Assembly (NCBI GenBank): GCA_026874595.1
Contig: CM049314.1
Span: 64,514,800 to 64,578,799, forward strand
DNA from: Sipunculus nudus
Lineage: Eukaryota; Annelida; Sipuncula; Golfingiida; Sipunculidae
Direction of reading: 5' to 3'
Length of the DNA: 64,000 bases
Shown here piece after piece: positions 1 through 11,600 of the stretch. Positions within the stretch are counted from its first letter, which is position 1; each line of letters opens with the position of its first letter. The notes under the pieces were generated by a model. It was not told the origin of the DNA, searched no databases, and saw only the letters and a program-made list of their open reading frames with translations. A program made the translations under genes and the position numbers.

Positions 1-37
1 AGTTAATTATCCATGGACATAAATGTAGGTTCAGTCA

Positions 38-41
<4 letters not shown>

Positions 42-97
<56 letters not shown>
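42..97. repeat. (TA)n microsatellite, left part
   Basis: An almost pure TA dinucleotide run. It abuts the MITE at 99-271, and a second TA run follows on the other side, so the element appears to have inserted into one TA microsatellite. Confidence 0.95.
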
Positions 98-98
<1 letters not shown>

Positions 99-99
<1 letters not shown>

Positions 100-266
100 A
101 GTGGAACCCCGCTTTGGTACCTACCCGAAATTGCGACCACTCCAAGATTACGACCCCTTTTCTTGGTCCCGAATATACGACTTACGTAACTTAGTTTCAC
201 AAATACGACCATCCCCAAATTACGACCGATTTGACTAGTCCTAAGGTGGTCGTAAATGTAGGGTTC

Positions 267-271
<5 letters not shown>
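99..271. mobile_element. Short pogo/Tigger-like MITE inserted in a TA microsatellite
   Basis: A 173-bp non-coding element starts CAGTGGAACCCCGC and ends GGGTTCCATTG, so both ends read CARTGGAACCC from outside in. Pogo/Tigger-class elements have termini of this kind and duplicate a TA target on insertion. The flanks here are pure (TA)n, which fits that target but hides the exact duplication. The interior has several copies of the word TACGACC or its complement. It has no coding capacity, so it would have been mobilised in trans. The family assignment rests on the terminal motif only. Confidence 0.6.
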
Positions 272-339
<68 letters not shown>

Positions 340-347
340 TACATATA
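271..347. repeat. (TA)n microsatellite, right part
   Basis: TA dinucleotides with occasional TACATA interruptions, continuing the tract left of the MITE. Confidence 0.95.
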
Positions 348-1326
348 AACTGCTCAAATCCAGCATTAAATGTGAGCATTTTCTAATTTCAGCTGTATAA
401 ATAGGGGGGGGGGGGGGTAACTGTACGTCAGAATATACCCTGGATGGCTGGTTGTTTTTGTTATTTAAAATATTCAGATATCCTTAAATGATGGCCATCA
501 AATAGGAGGTTGACTCCTTATGTTACCTACCATTGTAATTGGTCACTAGTCAGGAAACACCAGAAAGGTGTTAAAATAAAAATCTTGAAATTTGCAAAAC
601 GTTTTCCATCTCAAGTTGTCTTTACCTTTTTTCAAGTGGCTAACATAGTAGAAATATAAAAGCCTATGAGTGATCGTAAACCTTATATTGGCATCTCTCA
701 ATTGAAAGCACCTTAGTCATATTCAGATCGTTCTTTCATTGTTATTCAATCGGACTTTGGCAATGAGCCGGCTATGTTATATCCGCTTTACGTGTGTGCG
801 TGCGCGTGCGCACGCGTGTGTTTGTAAATTTATGATATGGCCAAGAAAAAATGCGTATGATTATTTGGATCTGCAATTCTACGTCCGAACCAACCATTGT
901 ATCTTATGTCTGCTCGGTGTCGAAGTTCAGACCTGAAAAGAAAGCGAGACCATTTTGCATTGAGAAAAAGAAAAAGAGTACAAGATAATTAATCAGTCCA
1001 AGACGAAAATTTTGTTAACGAACTTTTTCTTCTTGGAAATAAGTCTATCAGTAGGTCAAGTTACGGCAATGGTATTGATGAAAGATATCTATTTGACAGC
1101 GAAGTTCTCAAATGATATAGTAAAGTATTAATACTTTGACACAAACATATTTCGGTTAATGCTATGTTATACACTGTATGGAGATATTTGTATATATGGC
1201 ATGTAAAAGAAGTAACCTTGACACTGGTCTCCAGGCCTACCTCACTGCATCAAATACACTCATTTTCAGTGATAGTGGTGATGATAATACTCAACATTTC
1301 ACACTCATGTAGATATATTTCTCCAG
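348..1326. other. Probable intron or upstream gene sequence; no exon recognised
   Basis: If the exon at 1327 is real, this stretch is at least partly intron of the same gene. It holds a G homopolymer near 403-417 and the alternating purine-pyrimidine tract at 790-821. No further exon with convincing splice signals and protein-like composition was found. Confidence 0.4.
790..821. other. Alternating purine-pyrimidine tract, Z-DNA-prone
   Basis: Thirty-two bases of strict purine/pyrimidine alternation made of GT, GC and AC steps, centred on GTGCGCAC. Such tracts are the classic substrate for left-handed DNA. It is not a simple repeat, because GT and GC steps are mixed. Confidence 0.7.
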
Positions 1327-1420
1327 GAGCCCAAGTAGTCAGCGCCGAGACGGTTCTCAACCCGATGCAGTGTGCTGAGGACGAGGAAGACCACGTGTTT
1401 AAGTGGATTCACAGTTTGAG
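1327..1420 (+). CDS. Penultimate coding exon of a membrane-anchored protein (partial gene)
   Basis: An internal exon of 94 bp. A pyrimidine-containing acceptor ending CCAG precedes 1327 and a GT donor (GAG|GTAGAT) follows 1420. The frame encodes about 31 residues that look like real protein, including the stretch QCAEDEEDHVFKWIHSL: acidic, with Trp, His and Cys. The exon starts with the last two bases of a codon and ends two bases into the Arg codon AGR. The next exon supplies the missing A, so the phases agree. The gene's 5' part lies outside the window or in exons not recognised here. I do not recognise the family. The stop codon immediately after the donor (TAG at 1422) means the frame must be spliced to continue. 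Confidence 0.6.
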
Positions 1421-2144
1421 GTAGATAAGGCTAACCTGAAATGTTGTTAATGGAAACTCATTTTATGTAGTTTATGAAATTTTATAATGCGTCCAACTTC
1501 GACAAAACAGGTTTGTCCTGCATCTGGCAAAATTAAATTTTAAACATTAAATCAAAACGACTTTTTTAGCATTCTTGCTTTTTATGATCGCCATATTTTT
1601 CTTCTTGTTTTATGTATCACATGGTTTTAATTCGTACCTCTAATTGAAGAAACAACTTCTCATCACATTAAACGTCCCTTTTAAGTGGCTATGCTTAAGA
1701 GAGATATCTATCTATTCTTTTACACTGCATTCAAATTTAAAGCTTTGCATTCCAATACTAATAATACTTATTACTTCCGACCGATATAAGATTAAGATAT
1801 AACCAAGGTTGAAAAAGGTTGGGTTCTCAGGCACTTTCTTTCAGAAATCAGTGCGGGGGGGGGGGGGTGTTATATCATCATTTTATAATAAATTTATGAT
1901 TTATATTCCATATGATCAGAAAACAACATGATAGTTATAACAGAATTATTTTGCTTAACAGGAATAAACTCATAACATAAGCTCGTAATTTTATCGAAAT
2001 ATTATTATTTTATTTCTTTTTAAAAAATGGCCGAGCGGCTGGCTCTCAAAATCAGTAAATTTCTACTGGAAATCAAATACTTTTGTTTCTATCTCTACAA
2101 ATATACCGATGCCAGATAAGCATATTGATTTTATTTTCTCTCAG
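1421..2144 (+). other. Intron (724 bp) between the two exons
   Basis: GT-AG intron with GTAGAT at the donor and TTTTCTCTCAG at the acceptor. AT-rich, with a G homopolymer at about 1855-1867. No sign of a nested gene. Confidence 0.6.
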
Positions 2145-2355
2145 AATCTATTACACCGGTGGTGGATCGTACGACGATGAAGGGCTGATTGATCCAAAGG
2201 ACCTGGCCAACCACGCTAAGAACCGACACCCGGGTCCTATTTTCCTGGGTAACATCACAGGACGACAACATCGGTACCGCTGGATTTTTGCCGGAATTCT
2301 CGCTTTTGCCTGCATTGGCCTTATTGTCTTCCTCGGTATATATTATTCAAGATGA
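2145..2355 (+). CDS. Terminal coding exon with C-terminal transmembrane anchor
   Basis: The exon begins after a strong acceptor (TTTTCTCTCAG) and runs to a TGA at 2353-2355, encoding about 70 residues. The first part is polar (IYYTGGGSYDDEGL, then IDPKDLANHAKNRHPGP). A basic HRYRW follows, then a hydrophobic span of about 20 residues (IFAGILAFACIGLIVFLGI), and the protein ends YYSR. This is the layout of a C-terminally anchored protein, either a tail anchor or the single span of a type I protein with a four-residue tail. A sequon NIT lies 8-10 residues before the span. It would matter only if that side is lumenal. Splicing to 1327-1420 rebuilds an Arg codon across the junction. I cannot name the family. 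Confidence 0.65.
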
Positions 2356-2398
2356 GTTTAAATCGAACAGGAACTGATCCAGAAATTGATTCCGAAAA

Positions 2399-2404
2399 AA
2401 TAAA
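2399..2404 (+). other. Proximal poly(A) signal candidate (AATAAA)
   Basis: AATAAA lies 44 bases after the stop codon of the terminal exon. A second AATAAA at 2990-2995 would give a more ordinary 3' UTR of about 640 bases. Either may be used. Confidence 0.4.
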
Positions 2405-2995
2405 ATATATCCCGGACGAAGTCTCCACTTTTTTCATGAGCCATTTGCATATTGATCAAGCGAAGTCCGCCAGTTTTTCCTCTAACAGTGACTGAACAAG
2501 ATATTTGAATATTGTGGACGCAGCTTGGCTTGTTCTCGAAATCTAAAGAATTTTTATGAATATCAATACGAAGATGGAGTTTATACTGCTTTTGTACGGA
2601 ATAGCTCTCCGATCGATTTTCCAATAGTACAATGTGACATCAGTGTATGCGTGATAGCTACTTTGGTCGATTTAAAAATGTAAAATCTAGTCTCAGTTTA
2701 TAATTTTATGATGCAAAGAAAAACTTTTAAGGAAACTTACTATGATGAAAAGACCCGACCTCGCTGGTGCGGCATAACGACCCCCAGCATTAACGCAGTC
2801 GCAAGAGGAAGGACGTACCCAAGCGGAATTTGTCAAGATTCGGGGTTGCTTAACTCGTAGTTCCAGGTGCAGCCACAGACAAATGATCAAAGCCTTTAAA
2901 ATAGGCAAATAAACATATGAAGGAGAATTTTTGGCTAGAGGACCGTGCATGCGGAAGCCAGGGACACTCGTCCTAGGCACTCTGTCAGCAATAAA

Positions 2996-5900
2996 AAAGG
3001 TGACGGATAATTGAATGTTTGATTACAGGCCCAAGACATCATCTTTAACTTTATGACTTTTGACGGGAATATTTGTATACAAACCGTGTATTCAGAATGT
3101 TTTTCTTTTAAAATGTCTACATTTGTTTCTTATCGGGTACACGGTGAAACATAGAAGTCGTGGATCTAGGCACGACAGATGTCATATAATGTTATGCTTA
3201 CGCTCTATCGGTGCTTATGTCACGATCTCATGTTTGTTAATTCTCTTGTGAAAAGCTATCCAGAATTCATTCTAAAATAGAAAATACTAGGAGTATCCGT
3301 TAGAAACCCTCTCATTTGTCATCAAAAGAGGTGTTATATATCTGCTTCGCTAAGCTTCAGGATTAATAGCGCCATTTTAATGGAACCTGTTGTGAACAAT
3401 TTTTTATTCACACGAATGATTACGGAACTATTACATTACTAAGTCGGATTGTGTAAGCGTTTGACATGTTTCACGAAGAAAACACATGACCCACCTGTAT
3501 TTAATATCATTTTATGAACATATATTTATATATACAATTCTGGTTTTACTATTCAACCGTAAATATGTATTATTTCAAAAGGTGTGTGAACGTAAAAAAA
3601 TGATATAGTTTCATTACTCATTGCAGTTTTAAGTTTCCTTGCAAACCTTAATTCAAATGCGTGATAAAGGTTACATTTTCCTTGATTTTGCTATGTACAT
3701 ATACAGAAAGATTCATCAGTTTATAGTTCGATAGGTTCCCGGAAGGTGTCAGATGAAATCAGGTGACAATTCGGAGATTCGTTCCTTCATCCCTACAAAA
3801 AAAGTCATGAGTGAATATCCTGACCATGTACATCCTACTAGAACAAAACTGGCATAGAAAGATTAAATATTTGATGTATAATGCCGCATGTTTTATCAAC
3901 ATAAACTTCAATGCCGAAACTAATTTAGAGATCTGCAATATTTCTGCGTGATGGAGAAAACTATAGAAAATAAAAGCAAAAACAGAGGAATTACTCAGAA
4001 TTGATTGGTAAAGATGTGTTGGTATCCAATGGCAAAAAAAAGGAATTACGTCGGTTTAAAGAATTATTTCGAAAGAGATTTAGCAGTGGACGTGACATTT
4101 GATCTTAAAGTGCTGTTATTCTGGAGCCGAAAAAAAAGACACAGCAGAGTAAAGCCAAGGGTGTTTGGCCTGTATTTAGTTTGGACTAATACGGGTTTGT
4201 GGATACCATTTTAAGCGAGCACATTACGTCACAAAGGCTTATGATCTGATTGAAGAAGTTTGAAACGTCATACATTTTATATATCATTATCTGAGGTTGG
4301 AATGGTATGAGCAGAAAATGCAAATATCGATGGATAACGTCTGCATAATTGACCAATCAGTTGGCGTCTTTTTATCACGTGAGTGGTAAAAGTAATCGTC
4401 TATCGATTATTTGAAACATAAATATAGGAGGAATGACAAAAGTGACATCGAAAGAAAGTGTTCCAACAAGATACATTTCCATCCTCGTACCGGGGCCAAA
4501 GAACATAACACTAGGCCCGGAATCAGTATAAAACTCACTCTGATCCTTCTCCTTAATATGGATTATGAATTACAAAGATACTGAAGGAGTGAATACGTAT
4601 TATGTGTTATGACGTATGTGTGTTATGACGTATATGTGTTATGATGTATATGCACTGAAATATATTAGAACCTATAACATCTATTCGCAGAGAAATTCGT
4701 GTGGCACAAACCTGGTTATAAAATTGACATGATATACCAAATATGGGACTGCTGTGGGGAAATTCTGTGAAATTTCATATCTGTAACATAATTAATTTTA
4801 TTACAGAACTGTTATTTGCAGTATGAATAAAATAATGTTTCTAAAAAGTGATTTCATATCGACGAAGGGAAAATATGTAACATACAGCACAGAGCTACTT
4901 AATACTTGTAGTTACTTGGTGATAGTGGTGATTATATGTTGAATTAACATCATTAACATAAAGAACACATTTAATTGAATACATATAGCAAGTTAATTAA
5001 AACAATAAATAGGACGACAACTGTCATGACCATGGCGATGTTCACATATTTATACATGCACATTTTAGCATGATTTAAAACGCACACCAACTCATATTAT
5101 TGTAAATAAATTATGTTGTTCTACTTATTGCACCAAATGTGAAGTCAACTTCAGTATAAATCTTGTAAATATTTCTTCTCTTTATATGCATGTTTGAAAT
5201 CATCTGCATACCCATTCTAACATCTTATCACTGACGAGCCGCACTTGTGCATTGCATTTAAATTTTCGTTATCATCGTGTATTATATCACAATTCTCGGG
5301 TGTTTTTGCATATCAGATTATGACAGCTTGAGTCTACACATCCATATAATATTTAAAGTCGGAACATCATTGAAAACCAGGAGATATGAAGTCAAGACAA
5401 TATGTACTTGAAAATGTTTTCTATGTATTCCTGTAAAATTGCAGACTTTGCAAAATGTAAAAATGAGAGCTTCTGAATCATTTATATGACTAATTAATAC
5501 TGTTTCTTTAATCTAATTATCAATTAAAAGTATTAAAATGTATGCCTTGTCGCATGTTAATCGTCTTAATAAAATTGAGATTTCAACCTTTCTTTTACGA
5601 AAAGAGAGCTTAGTGATCAAGTAAACTCACGCCCTCTACTTGAACACTTGGTAAACAACTGGTCATTATAAGCACTAGTTTTTTTTTCAGAAAGCATTTT
5701 CATAATATATATTCCAGTCTCTGGAGGTCATCGTAGAATCGTCTTATAAATATATATGCAGTTTTTATACATTGTGTGCCTTTTGATTATCTTATGTTTT
5801 TCTTATGTTTCAGTAAAATTATCAAATGGCTAGAGTTTTTATTACTATGCTTGCAGGTTACTGACACGCTTTTATGGATATTTTACGGTATTACCGATTT

Positions 5901-6779
5901 ATTTTATCTGAAATCTTGCTCATTTAAATGCACGATACCGCCGGTATTAAATCTCCACCAACTGTCATATTTCACATATTTAACTCATTTTTATTTCGTT
6001 TTCAGGGATATTTTGTATATTTTTCTTCGCTCGTACTTTGCGTCTGTATTTTTCTTGCCATTTTAATAAACATTTATGGATGATGCTTTGTTTTGTTGTT
6101 TATTGTTTTGTCTCCCAAGGAACGACCACATGCAGACTCTCGGCAGTCTCCACCATCCATCCATAATATGCTTACGCTACGAAAAGATAGGAATGGTCAC
6201 TGAAGCGCTTTATTAAGGCCTCTTCCCTGCGGCTATGTGCCCAATCGCCCCTAAACTATATTGCAGATTTATTCATGCCTTGGAACCGACCTCGGGACAC
6301 TTTCGCGTTGTACTTCACTGCCAGAAAAAAAACCCTGACTCATCCGTTCCTTAAAAACGTTACAAAAGCTTTAACCTGCCGCGATCTGTTGTGTAAACTA
6401 TAACTTTGATATCAAGTCTGATATCGAAGTGAGAATGACATGATAAGAACACTATGGGCAGGTTTTAATTTGCATGTGCATCGTCACAGTTCAATTAGTT
6501 CTAACAAAAACACGGGAGAAATCAATAATCATATAGATAATATAACAAAATTAATATGTGGTACACCTGCACCTGGCAATGCATTTTGCATGGTTAACAC
6601 TGAAGAAAAAGTCATGGCAGTCGCCAAAGTTCCGAGTTTCAAGAATTTTACCCCAGAACTTGTCGGAGGTTTACTCCCGACTTAATCAATTAACAGAAGG
6701 CCTACCGTGCACACATATTGATGTATGAACGTAGTATTTATATAGAATTATTTGTTGATGTTTTTTGGGGGTCAAAACG
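2996..6779. other. AT-rich DNA with no recognisable gene
   Basis: No coding exon or named repeat could be supported. A 17-18-bp unit containing TGTGTTATGACGTAT is repeated about three times near 4600-4650. The hydrophobic open frame near 5776-6066 follows from T-rich sequence and is not called. Confidence 0.5.
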
Positions 6780-6915
6780 CCTCCCTGCTCCCACCCACCA
6801 ACGCTTTTTCAGGCCAGTTTTAAACCATGACATGAAAATTGTTCGGAATGTTCACACAATAACACCTGCCGACCCCCCCCCCCCCCCCCCGGCAAAAAAA
6901 TCATTGATCCGCGCC
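6780..6915. mobile_element. End of a dispersed element with poly-C tract and GGATC terminus
   Basis: A C run of about 18 bases (near 6873-6892) is followed by GGCAAAAAAATCATTGATCC and GCGCCTGTTACAGG. Read on the other strand this is CAGGCGCGGATCAATGATTT, then poly-G. The same arrangement (GGGGCGGATCCAGGATTT, then poly-G) occurs at 27583 (+), and a GGATC-type end without the G tract lies at 26801-26830. That makes it a dispersed family rather than isolated homopolymers. Confidence 0.5.
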
Positions 6916-6989
6916 TGTTACAGGTTAATTCGTCTTTGTAACAAAATGCGAGATTTGCATTTTCGAGATATTTTTTTCAGGAGATGATT

Positions 6990-6991
<2 letters not shown>

Positions 6992-7040
<49 letters not shown>
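6992..7040. repeat. (AT)n microsatellite
   Basis: Pure AT dinucleotide run, about 24 units. Confidence 0.95.
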
Positions 7041-7043
<3 letters not shown>

Positions 7044-9218
7044 AGAAGGACGAACCAAGATGATTATATAGCTGCTACTCTTAAACCTGACAGGCAGTTA
7101 TGAATTATGTTAGTCACTGAGATATGAAAACTAAAACGTAACTTAGTCCGCAAATTCTGTGCTGTCTATGGAAACAAGGCAAACATAATAGTCCTAGAAA
7201 TAGTTATATAATTTGCCGTCAGATGGCAGAATCTGTCCTAGGTTTTACCAATCGGAACATCTCGCCTCATCTCGCGAGTCACTCGATATTAGGCTCGGAT
7301 GTATCTATGACCCTAGGATATCCCCACGACATGGGCATTTTCTGCGCCGGAAGTACGGAGAATAAAAACCACAGATTATAAGTAAATAATCCCTCATAAT
7401 CTTCATCCCCAAGCATTGATTAAACAAGAATAGTTGATCATTTAGAAAAAAAATAATGTTAAAACACTTTTTATAAGCGCTGTAGTAACGTATTTCTTCT
7501 TGCCGCACGGCGTCTGCAGATATCTCATGGCAACAATGGGAAGAGTGAAACAGCACAAGAGTAATGTTCAAGCCAGAAACCGTATAAGCTGGCGTCACCT
7601 TTACCCTTATGCAGCAAAACTAGGCGAAACTACCGCAGTGCAAAAAAAAAAAAAAAAAAAAGCACATGAGGTGCAGGTAATGTACGAGTTTCTCGTCATA
7701 TTTTCCTTAAAAATAATTAATAATACCAATTACATTTAGAGATTTTCTTCTTAAATGTTGGTTTGTTCTTAAACAACCCAAAACACGGCCTTGACCTTCT
7801 CCGCCGAACTACTTCCATGGGAAATATGGCTGCGCCCTTGAGACAATCCGAGGTCAGAATCCGAATTCGGCCGAGGAGTTCCGAGTGAGGTTTTACCATA
7901 CATCCAGAGTGAAAGCCTACCCCTTGTAGTTAGTCTTTGCTCCTAAAAATCGGGGACAATCGCACAGTGCCGAAAGAATTAAAAGTACAGAGAATACATA
8001 TGATATCTCAACATCTGCTATGGGCCATGTACTATTCCCACATCTTATGATAATCTTAAGACTTAGGTAAACCTAAAGAAACATGAATATTTTCAGTTAA
8101 TATGTGTACTATCTTTCGTTATGGGTACAACAATTTTAATTCACCGGTATTACATGTTGTTGTGGCACTGTCAGTGGCGTCAATTTGTCTTGTAGGACGG
8201 AGAATGACTCGCAAGCGGGAAAGGACAATTCAAAGTCTGGACAACTTTTTTTATAAACATATCTACTTTCTTATTATCTGTAAAGCACAGTTTAAATATA
8301 TTACAATTAAGTGTAAGGTTTCCAGTATAGTTTAATTCTAAACAGGTTTAGAAACATAATATTTCATAGAAAAAAATAGTAAAGGAACCAAATTCTATTC
8401 ATTTTATTTATTTAAATATTTCATTTACAATAAAAGCATATATGTTTACCTCACCCCTTTATTGATGCCCCGGGGCGATGTGTGTGGGAAAACACACTCA
8501 ACGTATGTCTGCTTTCCATTACAATATCGACTACGTGACAAGATCTCGGATCTTGCGCATGCGCAACAATACCACAACAAGGAGAAGAAAGACACCTTAC
8601 TTCATGTATATTTTGCAAACTTGTAATGTGAATGCCAGGCCCTTTTCCATCGCAGGCGATAAAATAGCTATAGCCTAGTATCATCACCACTGTTGACACC
8701 AGTGACACCTTGAGGGGAGCGTCGGGACTACTTCTCTCAACTTCCAAACTTTAAAATAAAAAAATTGATTTGTTTAACCAGCTTTATTGTACAATTATAT
8801 ATACGGTTAACTAAATATTACGTATTCCGCGAATTTTTTAACATAAAAACACCCATGTTTATGTAACTCGCCTTGAAACAATTCTTGTCCAATATATTTG
8901 TACAGACTACATTACACTTTTATACCTACGCCGCTTGTGTGTTAAAAAGTCCCAGTGCATGATGGGTGACAGATTTGACGCCCACAAACCCTAACCAGCA
9001 GAGTCGTATTCTTATATTCCAATTCTGTGTTTTTACTGACCATAACATAAATAAGAGTCCTAAGGAACATACTGAGTGACCGCTGGGAATGAACAACCTC
9101 AGCAACTTTATATAAGAATATAACTTCTGGTAAATCATCTTATCTTAATTCTTTAAATAAGAGGAATATTGTTCGTAATATAACATATAATAATATCCGG
9201 CCAGAAATCTGCATCCTA
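7041..9218. other. Unannotated DNA with scattered regulatory-type palindromes
   Basis: No gene supported. TCTCGCGAG near 7274 is a near match to the TCTCGCGAGA promoter element. The NRF1-like palindrome at 8553-8566 is listed separately. An A homopolymer lies near 7643-7661. The open frames of 60-98 codons here are within chance length. Confidence 0.5.
8540..8566. promoter_or_regulatory. Compound palindrome with a perfect NRF1-type site
   Basis: TTGCGCATGCGCAA at 8553-8566 is a perfect 14-bp palindrome matching the NRF1 consensus (TGCGCATGCGCA). It directly follows a second imperfect palindrome, AAGATC-TCG-GATCTT. The surroundings are AT-rich, so a 14-bp GC-centred palindrome is unlikely by chance. 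No exon was found beside it, so its target is unknown. Confidence 0.45.
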
Positions 9219-9495
9219 AGGAATGCAAGCCTCCGCCACGTTTGCATTCACTTAATCGGCCCATATTCCCAGGTTCGTTCGTGCACACTTGACTCTACGT
9301 TTATGAATATTCTTTGATGACTTTCCTGAATCCGTATCAGGTGCCGGATCCACACCAAAATGTAACTGTATCTTCACTGGTCCATTCCCGAAATGTCCTG
9401 AAAGATCCCGTTCATGATTGTGTGAGTTATGTTGTGAACAAACAAACAAACAAACAAACGAACGGGGATGAACGCATACACTCCTAGTGGCGGCA
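9219..9495 (-). mobile_element. MITE, CCTCCGCC-ended family, copy 1
   Basis: Starts GGAATGCAAGCCTCCGCC and ends near ACTCCTAGTGGCGGC. In reverse orientation it parallels 61829-62176: both share a TTGCATTCACTTA(A/T)TCGGCC block, a FGTT-CATGA-type central part, a CAAA/GTTT-rich stretch (here (CAAA)n at about 9439-9460) and the terminal word ACTCCT next to a GGCGG/GGAGG end. Relative to that copy it lacks about 45 bp just inside one end. Non-coding. Confidence 0.6.
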
Positions 9496-9718
9496 ACCAG
9501 GTTTTTGGAGTTTAAAAAACCAAGAACCTCAATAGAAACTTGAGTTGTGGCTCATCTAGCATATTATTCCTCATTACCACGAGAAGCGGTTAATTTCTTA
9601 ACCGATGTCACACGCATAGTGAAGTAAATCTACAAACAGGAACCACATACCTAATTACTAGCATATTATTAAAAATGTCGCATACGGAATTGATAAAAAT
9701 CAGTAAATAATCAGCAAA
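9496..9718. other. Spacer left of the minisatellite
   Basis: AT-rich single-copy sequence. Nothing recognised. Confidence 0.6.
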
Positions 9719-11600
9719 TTCATTTCGCCCTGTACTGTATAGTGTCCATATACAAGAAGTTCATTTCGCCCTGTACTGTATAGTATCCATAATCGGGAAG
9801 TTCATTTCGCCCTGTACTGTATAGTATCCATATACAAGAAGTTCATTTCGCCCTGTACTGTATAGTATCCATAATCAGGAAGATCATTTCGTCCTGTACT
9901 GTCTGGTGTCCATATACAAGAAGTTCATTTCGCCCTGTACTGTATAGTATCCATAATCAGGAAGTTCATTTCGCCCTGTACTGTATAGTATCCATATACA
10001 AGAAGTTCATTTCGCCCTGTACTGTATAGTATCCATAATCAGGAAGATCATTTCGTCCTGTACTGTCTAGTGTCCATATACAAGAAGTTCATTTCGCCCT
10101 GTACTGTATAGTATCCATAATCAGGAAGTTCATTTCGTCCTGTACTGTCTAGTGTCCATATACAAGAAGTTCATTTCGCCCTGTACTGTATAGTGTCCAT
10201 AATCAGGAAGTTCATTTCGCCCTGTACTGTATAGTGTCCATAATCAGGAAGTTCATTTCGCCCTGTACTGTATAGTATCCATAATCAGGAAGTTCATTTC
10301 GTCCTGTACTGTCTGGTGTCCATATACAAGAAGTTCATTTCGCCCTGTACTGTATAGTATCCATAATCAGGAAGTTCATTTCGCCCTGTACTGTATAGTA
10401 TCCATATACAAGAAGTTCATTTCGACCTGTACTGTATAGTATCCATAATCAGGAAGATCATTTCGTCCTGTACTGTCTAGTGTCCATATACAAGAAGTTC
10501 ATTTCGCCCTGTACTGTATAGTATCCATAATCAGGAAGTTCATTTCGTCCTGTACTGTCTGGTGTCCATATACAAGAAGTTCATTTCGCCCTGTACTGTA
10601 TAGTATCCATAATCAGGAAGTTCATTTCGCCCTGTACTGTATAGTATCCATATACAAGAAGTTCATTTCGCCCTGTACTGTATAGTATCCATAATCAGGA
10701 AGTTCATTTCGTCCTGTACTGTATAGTATCCATATACAAGAAGTTCATTTCGTCCTGTACTGTCTGGTGTCCATATACAAGAAGTTCATTTCGCCCTGTA
10801 CTGTATAGTATCCATAATCAGGAAGTTCATTTCGCCCTGTACTGTATAGTATCCATATACAAGAAGTTCATTTCGCCCTGTACTGTATAGTATCCATAAT
10901 CAGGAAGTTCATTTCGCCCTGTACTGTATAGTATCCATATACAAGAAGTTCATTTCGCCCTGTACTGTATAGTATCCATAATCAGGAAGTTCATTTCGTC
11001 CTGTACTGTATAGTATCCATAATCAGGAAGTTCATTTCGCCCTGTACTGTATAGTATCCATATACAAGAAGTTCATTTCGCCCTGTACTGTATAGTATCC
11101 ATAATCAGGAAGTTCATTTCGCCCTGTACTGTATAGTATCCATATACAAGAAGTTCATTTCGCCCTGTACTGTATAGTATCCATAATCAGGAAGTTCATT
11201 TCGTCCTGTACTGTATAGTATCCATAATCAGGAAGTTCATTTGGTCCTGTACTGTATAGTATCCATATACAAGAAGTTCATTTCGTCCTGTACTGTCTGG
11301 TGTCCATATACAAGAAGTTCATTTCGCCCTGTACTGTATAGTATCCATAATCAGGAAGTTCATTTCGCCCTGTACTGTATAGTATCCATATACAAGAAGT
11401 TCATTTCGCCCTGTACTGTATAGTATCCATATACAAGAAGTTCATTTCGCCCTGTACTGTATAGTGTCCATAATCAGGAAGTTCATTTCGTCCTGTACTG
11501 TATAGTATCCATATACAAGAAGTTCATTTCGTCCTGTACTGTCTGGTGTCCATATACAAGAAGTTCATTTCGCCCTGTACTGTATAGTGTCCATAATCAG
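9719..11600. repeat. 41-bp minisatellite, about 46 copies, alternating variants
   Basis: Head-to-tail array. Each unit begins TTCATTTCGCCCTGTACTGT, continues ATAGTRTCCAT and ends in one of two forms: TATACAAGAAG or AATCAGGAAG. The forms mostly alternate, giving an 82-bp higher-order period. A third variant carries TCGTCCTGTACTGTCT(A/G)GTGTCC in the core and recurs at intervals. 1882 bp divided by 41 gives 45.9 units. Because 41 is not a multiple of three, any long open frame across it is an artefact. The array starts and ends abruptly in unique sequence. Confidence 0.97.

Noticed and set aside
5776-6066. A hydrophobic 96-codon frame resembling a multi-span membrane protein
   Set aside because: T-rich DNA automatically yields Phe, Leu and Ile codons. 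No start context, splice signals or homologous pattern.
11241-11423. Repetitive 60-codon frame inside the minisatellite
   Set aside because: The 41-bp unit shifts frame at every copy. The frame is open only locally.
9719-11600. CRISPR-like array
   Set aside because: The repeat has no unique spacers: whole 41-bp units are tandem, and the genome is eukaryotic.
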